Shown here: positions 18,342 to 27,974 of the stretch, one piece after another
Numbering within the stretch: the stretch's first letter is position 1
Layout: each line of letters starts with the position of its first letter
Assembly (NCBI RefSeq): GCF_017299535.1
Contig: NZ_CP071238.1
Coordinates: 3,968,001-4,032,000, forward strand
Direction of reading: 5' to 3'
Length of the DNA stretch: 64,000 nt
From: Serratia marcescens subsp. marcescens ATCC 13880
Lineage (GTDB): Bacteria; Pseudomonadota; Gammaproteobacteria; Enterobacterales; Enterobacteriaceae
Translations under genes and position numbers: made by a program
Notes under the pieces: model-generated
The model's database searches: none
Told to the model about the DNA's origin: nothing
Seen by the model: the letters and a program-made list of their open reading frames with translations, nothing else

Positions 18342-19793
18342 ATGCGATCCCCATTTCACTGGAGATTCACCCCGCTGTTCGCCGTGTTACTGCTGGCCGG
18401 GTGTGCTTCGACCGATAATATTGCCCCGCAATCCACGCTGATGGATCCGCAGAGCCTGCAGTTGGCTCAGCCGAAAGTCAGTTCGCTGGCCGTCAGCCCG
18501 CAGTGGTGGCGCGCCCTCAAGGATCCGCAGTTGGATACCCTGATGACGCAGACGCTGCAAAGCTCGCCGACCCTGCGTCAAGCCGCCGCCCGCGTGCGCG
18601 AAGCGCAGAGCGTGGTGGGTGAAGCCAGCGCCGCCAACGGGCCGAACCTGGATCTGAACGCCAGCACCCAGCGCCAGCGCGTGCCGCAAAACGTCAATAT
18701 GGGGCTGGGGTATCCGCATAAGCCCATCTACGAAAGCTCCAACTCGCTGGGGTTGAACCTGGCGTACGAGTTCGACTGGTGGGGCAAATACCGCAACCAG
18801 GTGAACGCCGCCAAGGCGCAGGTCAACGCCGCGCGCGCCGAGCAGGAACAGGCGGCGCTGACGCTGACCAGCTCGGTGGCGTCCGCCTACTACCAGCTGC
18901 AGAGCAATCTGGCGCTCGAGAAGCTGCTGCAGCAGGAAGTAAACAACAATGAGCGCCTGACCGCGCTGCGCCAACAGCGCTATCAGGCCGGGCTGACCGG
19001 CGTCGATGTGCCGCAACAGACCCAGGCGCAGTCCGACGTCGCCAAGCAGCAGATCCTGCAGCTGCAGTCGCAAATCGAACAGCTCAGACACCAGCTTGCC
19101 GCGTTGGCGGGCCAGGGGCCGAACGCCATGCAGCACCTGCGTCAGGTGCCGTTGCCCGCAGACAACCTGATGGCGCCGCAGGGCGAGCTGACGGCGGATC
19201 TGCTGGGTAAACGCCCGGACATCGCCGCGCAACGCCAGCTGGTGGAATCTTACAGCCAGCGCGTCAGCGCCGCGCGTAAAGAGTTTTATCCCAGCCTGAC
19301 CATTTCAGCCTTCGCCGGCCTGATGACCACCAATACCAGTGGCACCAGCCCGAATCTGTTTGAAGCGGCCAGCCAGGCCTGGAACGTGATGCCGGCGATC
19401 TCGCTGCCGATCTTCCACGCCGGGGCGCTGCGCAGCAAGCTGGGCGAGGAATCCGCGCTGTATGACGAAGCGGTGGAATCCTACAACCAAACCATCCTGA
19501 ATGCGGTACAGGAAACCGCCGACGCCATCACCATCCAGCAGAGTTCTGCGCAACAGCAGCTGCAGGCGGCGTCCGCGGCCCAGTCGATGCAACAGGTGTA
19601 CCAGGTCGCCAACGCCCGTTACCAGGCAGGGATTATCGGGCGCGACGATCTGTTGACCAGCCAAACGCAGCTATTACAGCAGCAACAGGCGGAGTTGAAT
19701 GCCAGCAGCAATTTACTGCAGGCGAAGATAGGACTGATCCGCGCGCTGGGCGGTGGCTATCAGGCCCCGGCCGCAGCGGATTCGAAAGCATAA
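18342..19793 (+). CDS. NodT-family outer-membrane efflux lipoprotein
   Basis: A 483-aa RND/MFP-type outer-membrane factor. The signal peptide ends in a lipobox (LLLAGC; Cys21 acylated). The two TolC-like repeats are rich in heptad coiled coil, and Gln-rich stretches are obvious. It lies between emrR and emrA, 28 bp after emrR and 23 bp before emrA, so it is probably cotranscribed. E. coli emrRAB lacks such a gene and uses TolC instead. It likely supplies the outer-membrane exit duct for the EmrAB pump. Confidence 0.93.
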   Translation: MRSPFHWRFTPLFAVLLLAGCASTDNIAPQSTLMDPQSLQLAQPKVSSLAVSPQWWRALKDPQLDTLMTQTLQSSPTLRQAAARVREAQSVVGEASAANGPNLDLNASTQRQRVPQNVNMGLGYPHKPIYESSNSLGLNLAYEFDWWGKYRNQVNAAKAQVNAARAEQEQAALTLTSSVASAYYQLQSNLALEKLLQQEVNNNERLTALRQQRYQAGLTGVDVPQQTQAQSDVAKQQILQLQSQIEQLRHQLAALAGQGPNAMQHLRQVPLPADNLMAPQGELTADLLGKRPDIAAQRQLVESYSQRVSAARKEFYPSLTISAFAGLMTTNTSGTSPNLFEAASQAWNVMPAISLPIFHAGALRSKLGEESALYDEAVESYNQTILNAVQETADAITIQQSSAQQQLQAASAAQSMQQVYQVANARYQAGIIGRDDLLTSQTQLLQQQQAELNASSNLLQAKIGLIRALGGGYQAPAAADSKA

Positions 19794-19816
19794 TAATATA
19801 AGGCTTGGAGAACACC

Positions 19817-20989
19817 ATGAGCGCAAGCGCGGAAACTCAAAACCCGCAGCAGCCGAGCGGCAAAAAGAAGCAGCGCAAATTTTGGCTGCTGTTGCTGACG
19901 GTTATTTTCATTGTTATAGGGGTGGCTTACTTAGTGTATTGGTTCCTGGTGCTGCGTCATCATCAGGAAACCGACGACGCCTACGTCTCCGGCAACCAGG
20001 TGCAGATCATGGCCCAGGTGTCCGGCAGCGTGAACAGCGTCAATTTCGACAACACCGACTACGTCAAGCAGGGCGACGTGCTGCTGACGCTCGATCCGAC
20101 CGATGCCGAGCAGGCGTTTGAACGCGCCAAGACCGGCCTGGCCAACAGCGTGCGTCAGACCCACCAGCTGATCATCAACAGCAAGCAATATCAGGCCAAC
20201 ATCGCCCTGCGCAAGACCGATCTGAGCAAGGCCGAGAACGATCTGAAACGCCGCGTGGTGCTGGGCAGCGTCGACGCCATCGGCCGCGAAGAACTGCAAC
20301 ACGCGCGCGATGCGGTCGACAGCGCCAAGGCAGCCCTGGAAGTGGCGGTGCAGCAATACAACGCCAATCAGGCGATGGTGCTGAATACCCCGCTGGAACA
20401 GCAGCCGGCGATCCAACAGGCCGCCGCGCAGATGCGCGACGCCTGGCTGGCGCTGCAGCGTACCAAGGTGATCAGCCCGATTACCGGTTATGTCTCGCGC
20501 CGCAGCGTGCAGGTCGGCGCGCAGATCGCCGCCGGTTCGCCGCTGATGGCGGTGGTGCCGGCCGATCACATCTGGGTTGACGCCAACTTCAAGGAAACCC
20601 AGATCGCCAACATGCGCATCGGCCAGCCGGCGACGGTGGTCAGCGACGTCTACGGCGATGACGTGGTGTATCAAGGCAAAGTGGTCGGTATCGACATGGG
20701 CACCGGCAGCGCCTTCTCGCTGCTGCCGGCCCAGAACGCGACCGGCAACTGGATCAAGGTGGTGCAACGTCTGCCGGTGCGTATTGAGCTCGACGCCAAG
20801 CAGGTGGCCGATCATCCGCTGCGCATCGGTCTTTCGACGCTGGTGACCGTCGATACCGCCAATCTGGACGGCCGCGTGTTGTCTGACGTGGTGCGCGACA
20901 AACCGCTGTACCAGAGCGACGCGCTGGCGTTGAATCTGGCGCCGGTTAACCAGCTGATCGCCGACGTGATCCATGCGAACGCCGGCTAA
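19817..20989 (+). CDS. emrA: Multidrug efflux membrane fusion protein EmrA
   Basis: A 390-aa periplasmic adaptor, exactly the E. coli EmrA length. A single N-terminal membrane anchor (about 22-42) precedes the ETDDAYVSGNQ lipoyl half, a helical hairpin, and a second lipoyl/beta-barrel with WVDANFKETQIANMRIGQP. The frame also contains a TTG at 19805, but ATG 19817 with TTGGAG 6 bases upstream gives the conserved MSASAETQ start. It links EmrB to an outer-membrane factor, presumably the neighbouring NodT-family protein or TolC. Confidence 0.96.
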   Translation: MSASAETQNPQQPSGKKKQRKFWLLLLTVIFIVIGVAYLVYWFLVLRHHQETDDAYVSGNQVQIMAQVSGSVNSVNFDNTDYVKQGDVLLTLDPTDAEQAFERAKTGLANSVRQTHQLIINSKQYQANIALRKTDLSKAENDLKRRVVLGSVDAIGREELQHARDAVDSAKAALEVAVQQYNANQAMVLNTPLEQQPAIQQAAAQMRDAWLALQRTKVISPITGYVSRRSVQVGAQIAAGSPLMAVVPADHIWVDANFKETQIANMRIGQPATVVSDVYGDDVVYQGKVVGIDMGTGSAFSLLPAQNATGNWIKVVQRLPVRIELDAKQVADHPLRIGLSTLVTVDTANLDGRVLSDVVRDKPLYQSDALALNLAPVNQLIADVIHANAG

Positions 20990-21006
20990 GCGCGCGGGAG
21001 GCCATC

Positions 21007-22545
21007 TTGCCACAGAAACCGCTTGAAGGCGCCCAGCTCGCCTGGATGACGGTCGCGCTCGCCATGGCGACCTTCATGCAGGTGCTGGACTCCACCATCG
21101 CCAACGTGGCGATCCCCACCATTGCCGGTAACCTCGGGTCTTCCAACTCGCAGGGGACCTGGGTGATCACCTCGTTCGGCGTGGCGAACGCCATCTCGAT
21201 CCCGATCACCGGCTGGCTGGCGAAGCGCATCGGCGAAGTGCGGCTGTTCCTCTGGTCCACCGCGCTGTTCGTCCTCGCTTCCTGGCTGTGCGGCATCTCC
21301 AACAGCCTCGGCATGCTGATCTTCTTCCGCGTGATCCAGGGCGTGGTGGCCGGGCCGCTGATCCCGCTGTCGCAGAGCCTGTTGCTGAATAACTACCCGC
21401 CCGCCAAGCGAGCGATGGCCCTGGCGCTCTGGTCGATGACCGTTATCGTCGCGCCGATATTCGGGCCGATCCTCGGCGGTTACATCAGCGACAACTACCA
21501 TTGGGGTTGGATCTTCTTCATCAACATCCCGATCGGCGCCTTCGTTATCATGGCGGCGATGGCGACGCTGAAGGGGCGAGAAACCAAAACCGAGATCAAA
21601 CCGATCGACACGGTTGGACTGGTGCTGCTGATCGTCGGCATCGGTTCGCTGCAGGTGATGCTCGATCAGGGCAAGGAGCTGGACTGGTTCAACTCGACCG
21701 AGATCATCACCCTGACCGTCGTGGCGGTGGTGGCGCTGTTGTTCCTGGTGGTTTGGGAGCTGACGGACGACCATCCGGTGGTGGATCTGTCGCTGTTCAA
21801 ATCGCGCAACTTCACCATCGGCTGCCTGTGCATCAGCCTGGCGTACATGCTGTACTTCGGCGCCATCGTGCTGTTGCCGCAGCTGTTGCAAGAGGTGTAC
21901 GGCTATACCGCCACCTGGGCGGGGCTGGCGTCGGCGCCGGTCGGGCTGATCCCGGTGCTGCTGTCGCCGATCATCGGCAAGTTCGGCAACCGGCTCGACA
22001 TGCGCCGGCTGGTGACCTTCAGCTTCATCATGTATGCCGTGTGCTTCTACTGGCGCGCCTATACGTTTGAACCGGGCATGGACTTCGGCGCTTCCGCCTG
22101 GCCGCAGTTCGTCCAGGGCTTCGCCATCGCCTGCTTCTTCATGCCGTTGACCACCATCACGCTGTCCGGCCTGCCGCCGGAGCGTATGGCGGCGGCATCG
22201 AGCCTGTCGAACTTCACGCGAACGCTGGCGGGTTCGATCGGGACCTCGATCACCACCACCCTGTGGACGCAGCGCGAATCGCAGCACCATTCGCAGCTGA
22301 CGGAGTTCGTCAACCCGTACAACCCGCAGTCGCAGGAGATGTACCACCAGCTGGAGCAGCTCGGCATGAGCAAGCAGCAGGCGTCGGCGTACATCGCCAA
22401 CGAGATCACCGCGCAGGGCCTGATCATCTCCGCCAACGAAATCTTCTGGCTGTCGGCCGGGGTGTTCCTGGTGCTGCTGGTGCTGGTGTGGGTGGCGAAA
22501 CCGCCGTTCAGCTCCGGCGGCGGCGGGGGCGGCGGCGCGCACTAA
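21007..22545 (+). CDS. emrB: Multidrug efflux MFS transporter EmrB
   Basis: A 512-aa DHA2-family drug:H+ antiporter with 14 predicted membrane segments. The start is TTG, 5 bases after GGGAGG, and gives the E. coli-like beginning QKPLEGAQL. Signature blocks include LDSTIANVAIPTIAG and GWRWIFFINIP-like WGWIFFINIPIG. The C-terminus ends in an unusual short glycine run before ALA-HIS. It follows emrA by 17 bp and ends at a strong terminator. It pumps hydrophobic drugs and uncouplers out with EmrA. Confidence 0.96.
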   Translation: MPQKPLEGAQLAWMTVALAMATFMQVLDSTIANVAIPTIAGNLGSSNSQGTWVITSFGVANAISIPITGWLAKRIGEVRLFLWSTALFVLASWLCGISNSLGMLIFFRVIQGVVAGPLIPLSQSLLLNNYPPAKRAMALALWSMTVIVAPIFGPILGGYISDNYHWGWIFFINIPIGAFVIMAAMATLKGRETKTEIKPIDTVGLVLLIVGIGSLQVMLDQGKELDWFNSTEIITLTVVAVVALLFLVVWELTDDHPVVDLSLFKSRNFTIGCLCISLAYMLYFGAIVLLPQLLQEVYGYTATWAGLASAPVGLIPVLLSPIIGKFGNRLDMRRLVTFSFIMYAVCFYWRAYTFEPGMDFGASAWPQFVQGFAIACFFMPLTTITLSGLPPERMAAASSLSNFTRTLAGSIGTSITTTLWTQRESQHHSQLTEFVNPYNPQSQEMYHQLEQLGMSKQQASAYIANEITAQGLIISANEIFWLSAGVFLVLLVLVWVAKPPFSSGGGGGGGAH

Positions 22546-22560
22546 GCTGCAATAAACGAA

Positions 22561-22588
22561 ACGGGCGCCCTGGGGCGCCCGTTTTTTT
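22561..22588 (+). terminator. Rho-independent terminator of the emr operon
   Basis: A 9-bp perfect stem ACGGGCGCC/GGCGCCCGT with a four-base loop and seven T residues, 15 bases after the emrB stop. The opposite strand also has T-rich sequence, so it may serve yfiF too. Confidence 0.93.
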
Positions 22589-22605
22589 ATCCGACGTAGA
22601 AAAGA

Positions 22606-23694
22606 TTACGCCTGATTCTGACGCCACCAGTCCGCCAGCAGAATGCCGGTCGCCACGGAAACGTTCAGGCTTTCCACCTTGCCGGTGCCGCCGATAGACA
22701 CGTTCATGTCACCCTGCTGCCAGGCGCTGTCGCTCAGACCGTCGCGTTCCTGGCCCAACACCAGCACCATCTTGGCCGGCAGTTTGGCCTGCGCCAGCGC
22801 GGTGCCTTTGTGGCTCGAGGTCGTGACGATGGTGTAACCCGCCTTGCGGAAGGTATCCAGCACCGACAGGAAATCGTCAGCGTTGATCGCCTTGATATGC
22901 TCCGCCCCGCCTTCTGCGGTGCGCACCGCCGCGCCGGATTCCAGCAGCGCCGGATCCTGCAGCAGCACGCCGTTGACGCCGAAGTGGGCGCACGAACGGA
23001 CGATGGCGCCCAGGTTGTGCGGGTTGCCCACTTCTTCCAGCGCCAGCACGCAGTCGGTCGCCGGTGCGGTTTTCAGGTAGGTCTGCGCATCCAGGCCCTG
23101 ACGTTTTTTGATCAGGAAGCAGACGCCGCCGTGGTGCTCGGTGCCGGAAGCCTTGGCCAGTTCTTCTTCATCCACCACGTGGTAAGCTTTGCGGTTAGCC
23201 GCCATCCAGCGCAGCGCTTCGCGGAAGCGCGGGGTGACCGACTGCACGAACCAGGCGCGCACAATCGCTTCCGGACGGCTGGCGAACAGCGCCTGACAGG
23301 CGTTTTCACCGTAAACGCGGGTTTCTTCCGCGCGCTGGCGGCGCAGTTGCTCAGGATCGATGAAGCTTTTGCCGCTGATGCCGCCATGATCGAACGCCGG
23401 CTCTTCATTCGGCGCGCGTGAGACGGTTCTCCACGGCGACTCATTGCCACCGCGATCTTCAGAGCGCGCCGGACGGCGAGGACGATCGCTTTCACTGCGG
23501 CGGGAGTCGGCGCCGCGACGATCGTTGCCGCCGCGCGCCTTGTCTTGACCGGTGCGGCCCGATCGCGCACCGTCAGCCGGACGGCCTTTGCCGGCCGGAC
23601 GTTTATTCTTGTTACGGTCGTCGCCGTTGTCGTCGTCACTGCGGACGTACATCACTTTGACTTTACCGTTCTTGCCACTAAATGAATCGTTCAT
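22606..23694 (-). CDS. yfiF: TrmH-family (SpoU) RNA methyltransferase YfiF
   Basis: A 362-aa protein. Residues 1 to about 120 form a low-complexity, highly charged arm rich in Arg, Asp and Gly (repeats such as [17 protein letters not shown]). Then come an RNA-binding substrate domain ([19 protein letters not shown]) and the SPOUT catalytic domain with knot motifs [27 protein letters not shown] and [17 protein letters not shown] 23694 with RBS GGAG is preferred over the longer frame and matches the E. coli MND start. SpoU enzymes 2'-O-methylate rRNA or tRNA; the target of YfiF is not established. Confidence 0.93.
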   Translation of the reverse strand: MNDSFSGKNGKVKVMYVRSDDDNGDDRNKNKRPAGKGRPADGARSGRTGQDKARGGNDRRGADSRRSESDRPRRPARSEDRGGNESPWRTVSRAPNEEPAFDHGGISGKSFIDPEQLRRQRAEETRVYGENACQALFASRPEAIVRAWFVQSVTPRFREALRWMAANRKAYHVVDEEELAKASGTEHHGGVCFLIKKRQGLDAQTYLKTAPATDCVLALEEVGNPHNLGAIVRSCAHFGVNGVLLQDPALLESGAAVRTAEGGAEHIKAINADDFLSVLDTFRKAGYTIVTTSSHKGTALAQAKLPAKMVLVLGQERDGLSDSAWQQGDMNVSIGGTGKVESLNVSVATGILLADWWRQNQA

Positions 23695-23901
23695 TGTCTT
23701 CTCCACCAACGCGCAGGGCGCGAAGATTACCTGATGTTGGTGCACGAAGCCACCAACTTGCGCTAAAAGCTCCCAACTATCACATCCATTGAACAAACCT
23801 CATTGTTCACGCGCCGGGTTTTGCCGATAATTGTCAGCATTAAAGAAACATCTCCGCAACCGCGTTGCGGGGACCATGCTTTCTCTGTACCCGAGGTCAA
23901 C

Positions 23902-24321
23902 ATGAATACAGTTTGTGCAGCTTGCAATGCCACCAACCGCGTGCCGGAAGAACGTCTGGCGGACAACGCGAAATGCGGCCGCTGCGGCCATGAGCTCTTC
24001 GACGGTGAAGTGATCAACGCCACCGCCGCCACGCTGGACCAGTTGCTGCAGGACGATCTGCCGGTCGTGGTCGATTTCTGGGCGCCGTGGTGCGGCCCGT
24101 GCCGCAGCTTTGCGCCGATCTTTGAAGACGTGGCCGAAGAGCGCGCCGGCAAAGTGCGCTTCGTGAAAGTGAACACCGAAGCCGAGCCGGAGCTGAGCGC
24201 CCGTTTCCGCATCCGCAGCATCCCGACCATCATGGTGTTCCGTCAGGGCAAAATGGTCGACATGCTCAACGGCGCGATGCCGAAAGCGCCGTTTGATAAC
24301 TGGCTCAACGAGTTAGTGTGA
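23902..24321 (+). CDS. trxC: Thioredoxin 2 (TrxC)
   Basis: A 139-aa cytoplasmic disulfide reductase, the same length as E. coli Trx2. The N-terminal zinc finger has CxxC pairs at 5/8 and 25/28, followed by a thioredoxin fold with active site WCGPC (Cys64/Cys67). In E. coli trxC belongs to the OxyR oxidative-stress regulon; no OxyR site was identified here. RBS GAGGT at 23893 precedes ATG 23902. Divergent from yfiF. Confidence 0.96.
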   Translation: MNTVCAACNATNRVPEERLADNAKCGRCGHELFDGEVINATAATLDQLLQDDLPVVVDFWAPWCGPCRSFAPIFEDVAEERAGKVRFVKVNTEAEPELSARFRIRSIPTIMVFRQGKMVDMLNGAMPKAPFDNWLNELV

Positions 24322-24374
24322 TTCGGCAAGTATAGGCCGTATCCCGCCATTGCGCGCGAACGCGCCCCGATCGA

Positions 24375-24400
24375 GCCCGCCCCTCCCGGCGGGCTTTTTT
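24375..24400 (+). terminator. Rho-independent terminator of trxC
   Basis: GCCCGCC pairs with GGCGGGC (loop CCTCCC), followed by six T residues, 53 bases after the trxC stop. Confidence 0.9.
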
Positions 24401-24435
24401 CTGCGTTACAATAGCGGTTTTTCCCCAGGATCGTT

Positions 24436-25131
24436 ATGACCGACAACGCCGTACTTCGCCTGCGCCAATTCCGTTTAGACCGCGCCACCCGCCCTTTTTT
24501 GGCGCGCGGTTGCCGTGTGGCGCGTTGTCAGGGTTGCCTGCTGCCGCATAAGAACTGCCTGTGCGACACCATTCGCCCACAGCAGGCCGGCAGCCGTTTC
24601 TGCCTGATCATGTTCGGCGCCGAGCCGCTCAAGCCCAGCAACACCGGCCGCCTGATCGCCGATATCCTGCCGGACACCCAGGCGTTCCTCTGGTCGCGTA
24701 CCGAGGTCGATCCCGCCCTGCTGGCGGCCATCAACGATCCCACCCGGCAGCCTTATGTGGTGTTCCCCGCGTCCTACGCCGACGCCGAACGGCCGGTGTT
24801 CAGCGCGCTGCCCGTCGGCGGCAAACCGCCGCTGTTCATCATGCTGGACGGCACCTGGGCGGAGGCGCGCAAAATGTTCCGTAAAAGCCCGTATCTCAAT
24901 CAATTCCCGGTGTTTTCCCTCAACGTCGACGCCGCATCGGACTACCAACTGCGCGAAGCCAGCCGCGCCGAGCAACACTGCACGGCGGAAGTGGCCGCCG
25001 CCCTGCTGCAACAGGCGGGCGATCTGCCGGCCGCCGAAGGGTTGAATCAGCATTTTCGCTATTTCCGTCAACAGTATCTGGCGGGAAAACCGACCCGGCC
25101 GGAGGCATCGGTCACAGCAATGCAGCCATAA
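24436..25131 (+). CDS. tapT: tRNA-uridine aminocarboxypropyltransferase TapT (YfiP)
   Basis: A 231-aa DTW-domain protein. The motif that names the family is present as LDGTW at residues 137-141. A cysteine cluster C31-x2-C34 and C41-x-C43 near the N-terminus resembles a metal site. E. coli TapT transfers the 3-amino-3-carboxypropyl group of SAM to U47 of several tRNAs (acp3U). It lies 42 bp upstream of pat as in E. coli and the two may be cotranscribed. Confidence 0.93.
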   Translation: MTDNAVLRLRQFRLDRATRPFLARGCRVARCQGCLLPHKNCLCDTIRPQQAGSRFCLIMFGAEPLKPSNTGRLIADILPDTQAFLWSRTEVDPALLAAINDPTRQPYVVFPASYADAERPVFSALPVGGKPPLFIMLDGTWAEARKMFRKSPYLNQFPVFSLNVDAASDYQLREASRAEQHCTAEVAAALLQQAGDLPAAEGLNQHFRYFRQQYLAGKPTRPEASVTAMQP

Positions 25132-25173
25132 AGCGCCTAAAATCAGGCGTAACGTTGCCAAAAGGAGCCGTGC

Positions 25174-27822
25174 ATGAGCCAGCGAGGGTTAGAAGCGCTA
25201 CTACGTCCCAAATCGATCGCCGTTCTGGGCGCTTCGCAGCAGCCGGGCCGCGCCGGCAACCTGATGATGAGCAACCTGCTGGCCGGCGGTTTCGGCGGCC
25301 CCATATTGCCGGTGACCCCGCGCTACAAGGCGGTATGCGGCGTCATGGCCTACCCCGACGTCGCCAGCCTGCCGTTGACGCCGGATCTGGCGATCATCTG
25401 CACTCACGCCAAGCGTAATCTGGCGCTGCTCGACGCGCTGGGGCAGCGCGGCTGCAAAACCGCCATCGTGCTCTCTTCACCGCCAGAACAGTTCGCCGAA
25501 CTGAAAGCCTGCGCGCAGCGCTACGCCATGCGGCTATTGGGCCCCAACAGTCTGGGATTACTGGCGCCGTGGCAAGGCATCAACGCCAGCTTCTCGCCGG
25601 TGCCGATCCAAAAAGGCAAGCTGGCGTTTATCTCGCAGTCCGCCGCCGTCGCCAACACCATTCTCGACTGGGCGCAGCAGCGCGAAGTCGGCTTCTCTTA
25701 CTTCATCGCGCTGGGCGACAGCCTGGATATCGACGTCGACGACCTGCTCGACTTTTTGGCGCGCGACAGCAAAACCAGCGCCATCCTGCTGTATCTGGAA
25801 AACATCAGCGACGCACGGCGCTTTCTCTCCGCCTCGCGCAGCGCCTCACGCAACAAGCCCATTCTGGTGATCAAAAGCGGCCGCAGCCAACAGGCGCAAT
25901 TACTGCTCAACAGCCAGCAGGGGCTGGACGCCGCCTACGACGCCGCCATCCAGCGAGCCGGCCTGCTGCGCGTGCAGGATACCCATGAGCTGTTCTCCGC
26001 GGTGGAAACCCTCAGCCATATGCATCCGCTGCGCGGCGAGCGGCTGATGATCGTCAGCAACGGGGCGGCGCCGGCGGCAATGGCGCTGGACGAGCTGCTC
26101 GGGCGCAACGGCAAGCTGGCGACGCTGAACGATGAGAGCCTGGCGAAGCTGAGCGATGCGCTGCCGGATTTCATTCGCGCCGGCAACCCGCTCGATCTGC
26201 GCGACGACGCCACGCCGCAGCGCTACCTGGCGGCTCTCGAAGCGCTGCTCGACAGCCACGACTATGACGCGCTGCTGCTGATCCATGCGCCGAGCGCGGC
26301 GGCGCCGGGCACCGCCACGGCGCAGCGGCTGATCGACGCGCTGCACCGCCATGCGCGCGGCAAACGCATCACCTTGCTGACCAACTGGTGCGGCGAATAC
26401 TCCTCTCAAGAGGCGCGCCGGCTGTTTACCGAGGCCGCCATTCCCACCTACCGCACGCCGGAAGGCGCTGTGACCGCTTTTATGCATATGGTGGAATACC
26501 GCCGCAACCAGAAGCAGCTGAAAGAGACCCCGGCGCTGCCGGTCGGCCTGACCGCCAATACCGCCGACGCTCACCGCCTGATCCATCAGGCACTGGCCGA
26601 AGGCGCCACCCAGTTGGATACCCACGAGGTGCAATCCATTCTGCAGGCTTATGACCTGAGCACCCTGCCGACCTGGATCGCCGAAGACAGCGCCGAAGCG
26701 GTACATATCGCCGAACAGATCGGCTACCCGGTAGCGCTGAAGCTCCGTTCGCCGGATATCCCGCACAAGTCGGAAGTTCAGGGCGTCATGCTCTACCTGC
26801 GCACCGCGACCGAAGTGCAGCGCGCGGCGGAGGCGATCCTCGACCGCGTGAAGCGCACCTACCCTCAGGCGCGCATCCACGGTTTGCTGGTGCAGAGCAT
26901 GGCCAACCGCGCCGGCGCCCAGGAGCTGCGCATCGCGGTGGAGCAGGATGCGATTTTCGGCCCGCTGATCATGCTGGGTGAAGGCGGTGTGGAATGGCGC
27001 CAGGAAAATCAGGTGGCGGTCGCGCTGCCGCCGCTGAACATGGCGCTGGCGCGTTATCTGGTGCTGCAGGCGGTGAAAGGCGGCAAGATCCGCGGGCGCA
27101 GCGCGCTGCGGCCTTTAGATATCCCTGGACTAAGCCGCTTGCTGGTGCAGGTCTCCAACCTGATCCTCGACTGCCCGGAGATCGCCCGGCTGGATATTCA
27201 CCCGGTGTTGGCCTCCGGCAGCGAATTCACTCTGCTGGACGTTTCGATGCAGCTCGCGCCGTTCAGCGGCGATCCGCAGGCGCGGCTGGCGATCCGCCCT
27301 TATCCGCATGAGCTGGAAGAGACCATCGCGTTGAAAGACGGCAGCCAATGCCTGTTCCGCCCGATCCTGCCGGAAGACGAGCCGACGCTGAAACATTTCA
27401 TCGACCGGGTGACCAAGGAAGACCTCTATTATCGCTACTTCAGCGAGATCAACGAGTTTACCCATGACGATTTGGCCAACATGACGCAGATCGACTACGA
27501 TCGAGAAATGGCCTTTGTGGCGGTGCGCGCAGACGAGATCATCGGCGTGACGCGCGCGCTGTCCGATCCGGACAACACCGACGCCGAATTCGCCGTGCTG
27601 GTGCGTTCCGACCTCAAAGGCCTGGGCCTGGGCCGTCAGTTGCTGGAGAAAATGATCGCCTATGCGCGCGCTCATGGCCTGACCCGTCTGAGCGGCATCA
27701 CCATGCCGAATAACCGCGGCATGATCGCACTGGCGCAGCGGCTGGGCTTTGGCATCGAGGTGCAGCTTGAGGACGGCATCGTCAATCTGACGCTGCCGCT
27801 GCAGGCCGCCGACGCGCAGTGA
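25174..27822 (+). CDS. patZ: Protein lysine acetyltransferase Pat (PatZ/YfiQ)
   Basis: An 882-aa enzyme close to the E. coli size of 886. The first ~700 residues resemble an NDP-forming acyl-CoA synthetase (CoA-binding domain starting SIAVLGASQQPGRAGN, then an ATP-grasp-like region with GYPVALKLRSPDIPHKSEVQ), which is regulatory and not catalytic in Pat. The last ~170 form a GNAT domain (acetyl-CoA loop LKGLGLGRQLLEKM). It acetylates acetyl-CoA synthetase and other enzymes. RBS AAGGAG is just before ATG 25174. In E. coli it is cAMP-CRP controlled. Confidence 0.95.
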   Translation: MSQRGLEALLRPKSIAVLGASQQPGRAGNLMMSNLLAGGFGGPILPVTPRYKAVCGVMAYPDVASLPLTPDLAIICTHAKRNLALLDALGQRGCKTAIVLSSPPEQFAELKACAQRYAMRLLGPNSLGLLAPWQGINASFSPVPIQKGKLAFISQSAAVANTILDWAQQREVGFSYFIALGDSLDIDVDDLLDFLARDSKTSAILLYLENISDARRFLSASRSASRNKPILVIKSGRSQQAQLLLNSQQGLDAAYDAAIQRAGLLRVQDTHELFSAVETLSHMHPLRGERLMIVSNGAAPAAMALDELLGRNGKLATLNDESLAKLSDALPDFIRAGNPLDLRDDATPQRYLAALEALLDSHDYDALLLIHAPSAAAPGTATAQRLIDALHRHARGKRITLLTNWCGEYSSQEARRLFTEAAIPTYRTPEGAVTAFMHMVEYRRNQKQLKETPALPVGLTANTADAHRLIHQALAEGATQLDTHEVQSILQAYDLSTLPTWIAEDSAEAVHIAEQIGYPVALKLRSPDIPHKSEVQGVMLYLRTATEVQRAAEAILDRVKRTYPQARIHGLLVQSMANRAGAQELRIAVEQDAIFGPLIMLGEGGVEWRQENQVAVALPPLNMALARYLVLQAVKGGKIRGRSALRPLDIPGLSRLLVQVSNLILDCPEIARLDIHPVLASGSEFTLLDVSMQLAPFSGDPQARLAIRPYPHELEETIALKDGSQCLFRPILPEDEPTLKHFIDRVTKEDLYYRYFSEINEFTHDDLANMTQIDYDREMAFVAVRADEIIGVTRALSDPDNTDAEFAVLVRSDLKGLGLGRQLLEKMIAYARAHGLTRLSGITMPNNRGMIALAQRLGFGIEVQLEDGIVNLTLPLQAADAQ

Positions 27823-27974
27823 CCTGCGTCGCAATGCGCTACGAATCCACCACTTAACGCCAAAACATACGCACAATCGGGGCAACTAATGGTATTATCG
27901 CCCGATTATTCGGTTTATTGTTTTTATGCCTGTGGCGTTCTGGCCATCAATCATGAGAGAAGAAACGCACTGTG

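Noticed and set aside
19805..19816. TTG start for emrA at 19805
   Set aside because: It overlaps the RBS TTGGAG; ATG 19817 matches the E. coli protein length and start.
20986..22542. Long open frame antisense to emrB
   Set aside because: Rich in Arg/His/Gln/Asp with no domain; an effect of high GC3 in emrB. The same holds for long antisense frames over cadA (48522-50792), ldcC (55568-57712), dnaE (59258-60940) and the 2HCT transporter (6621-7685).
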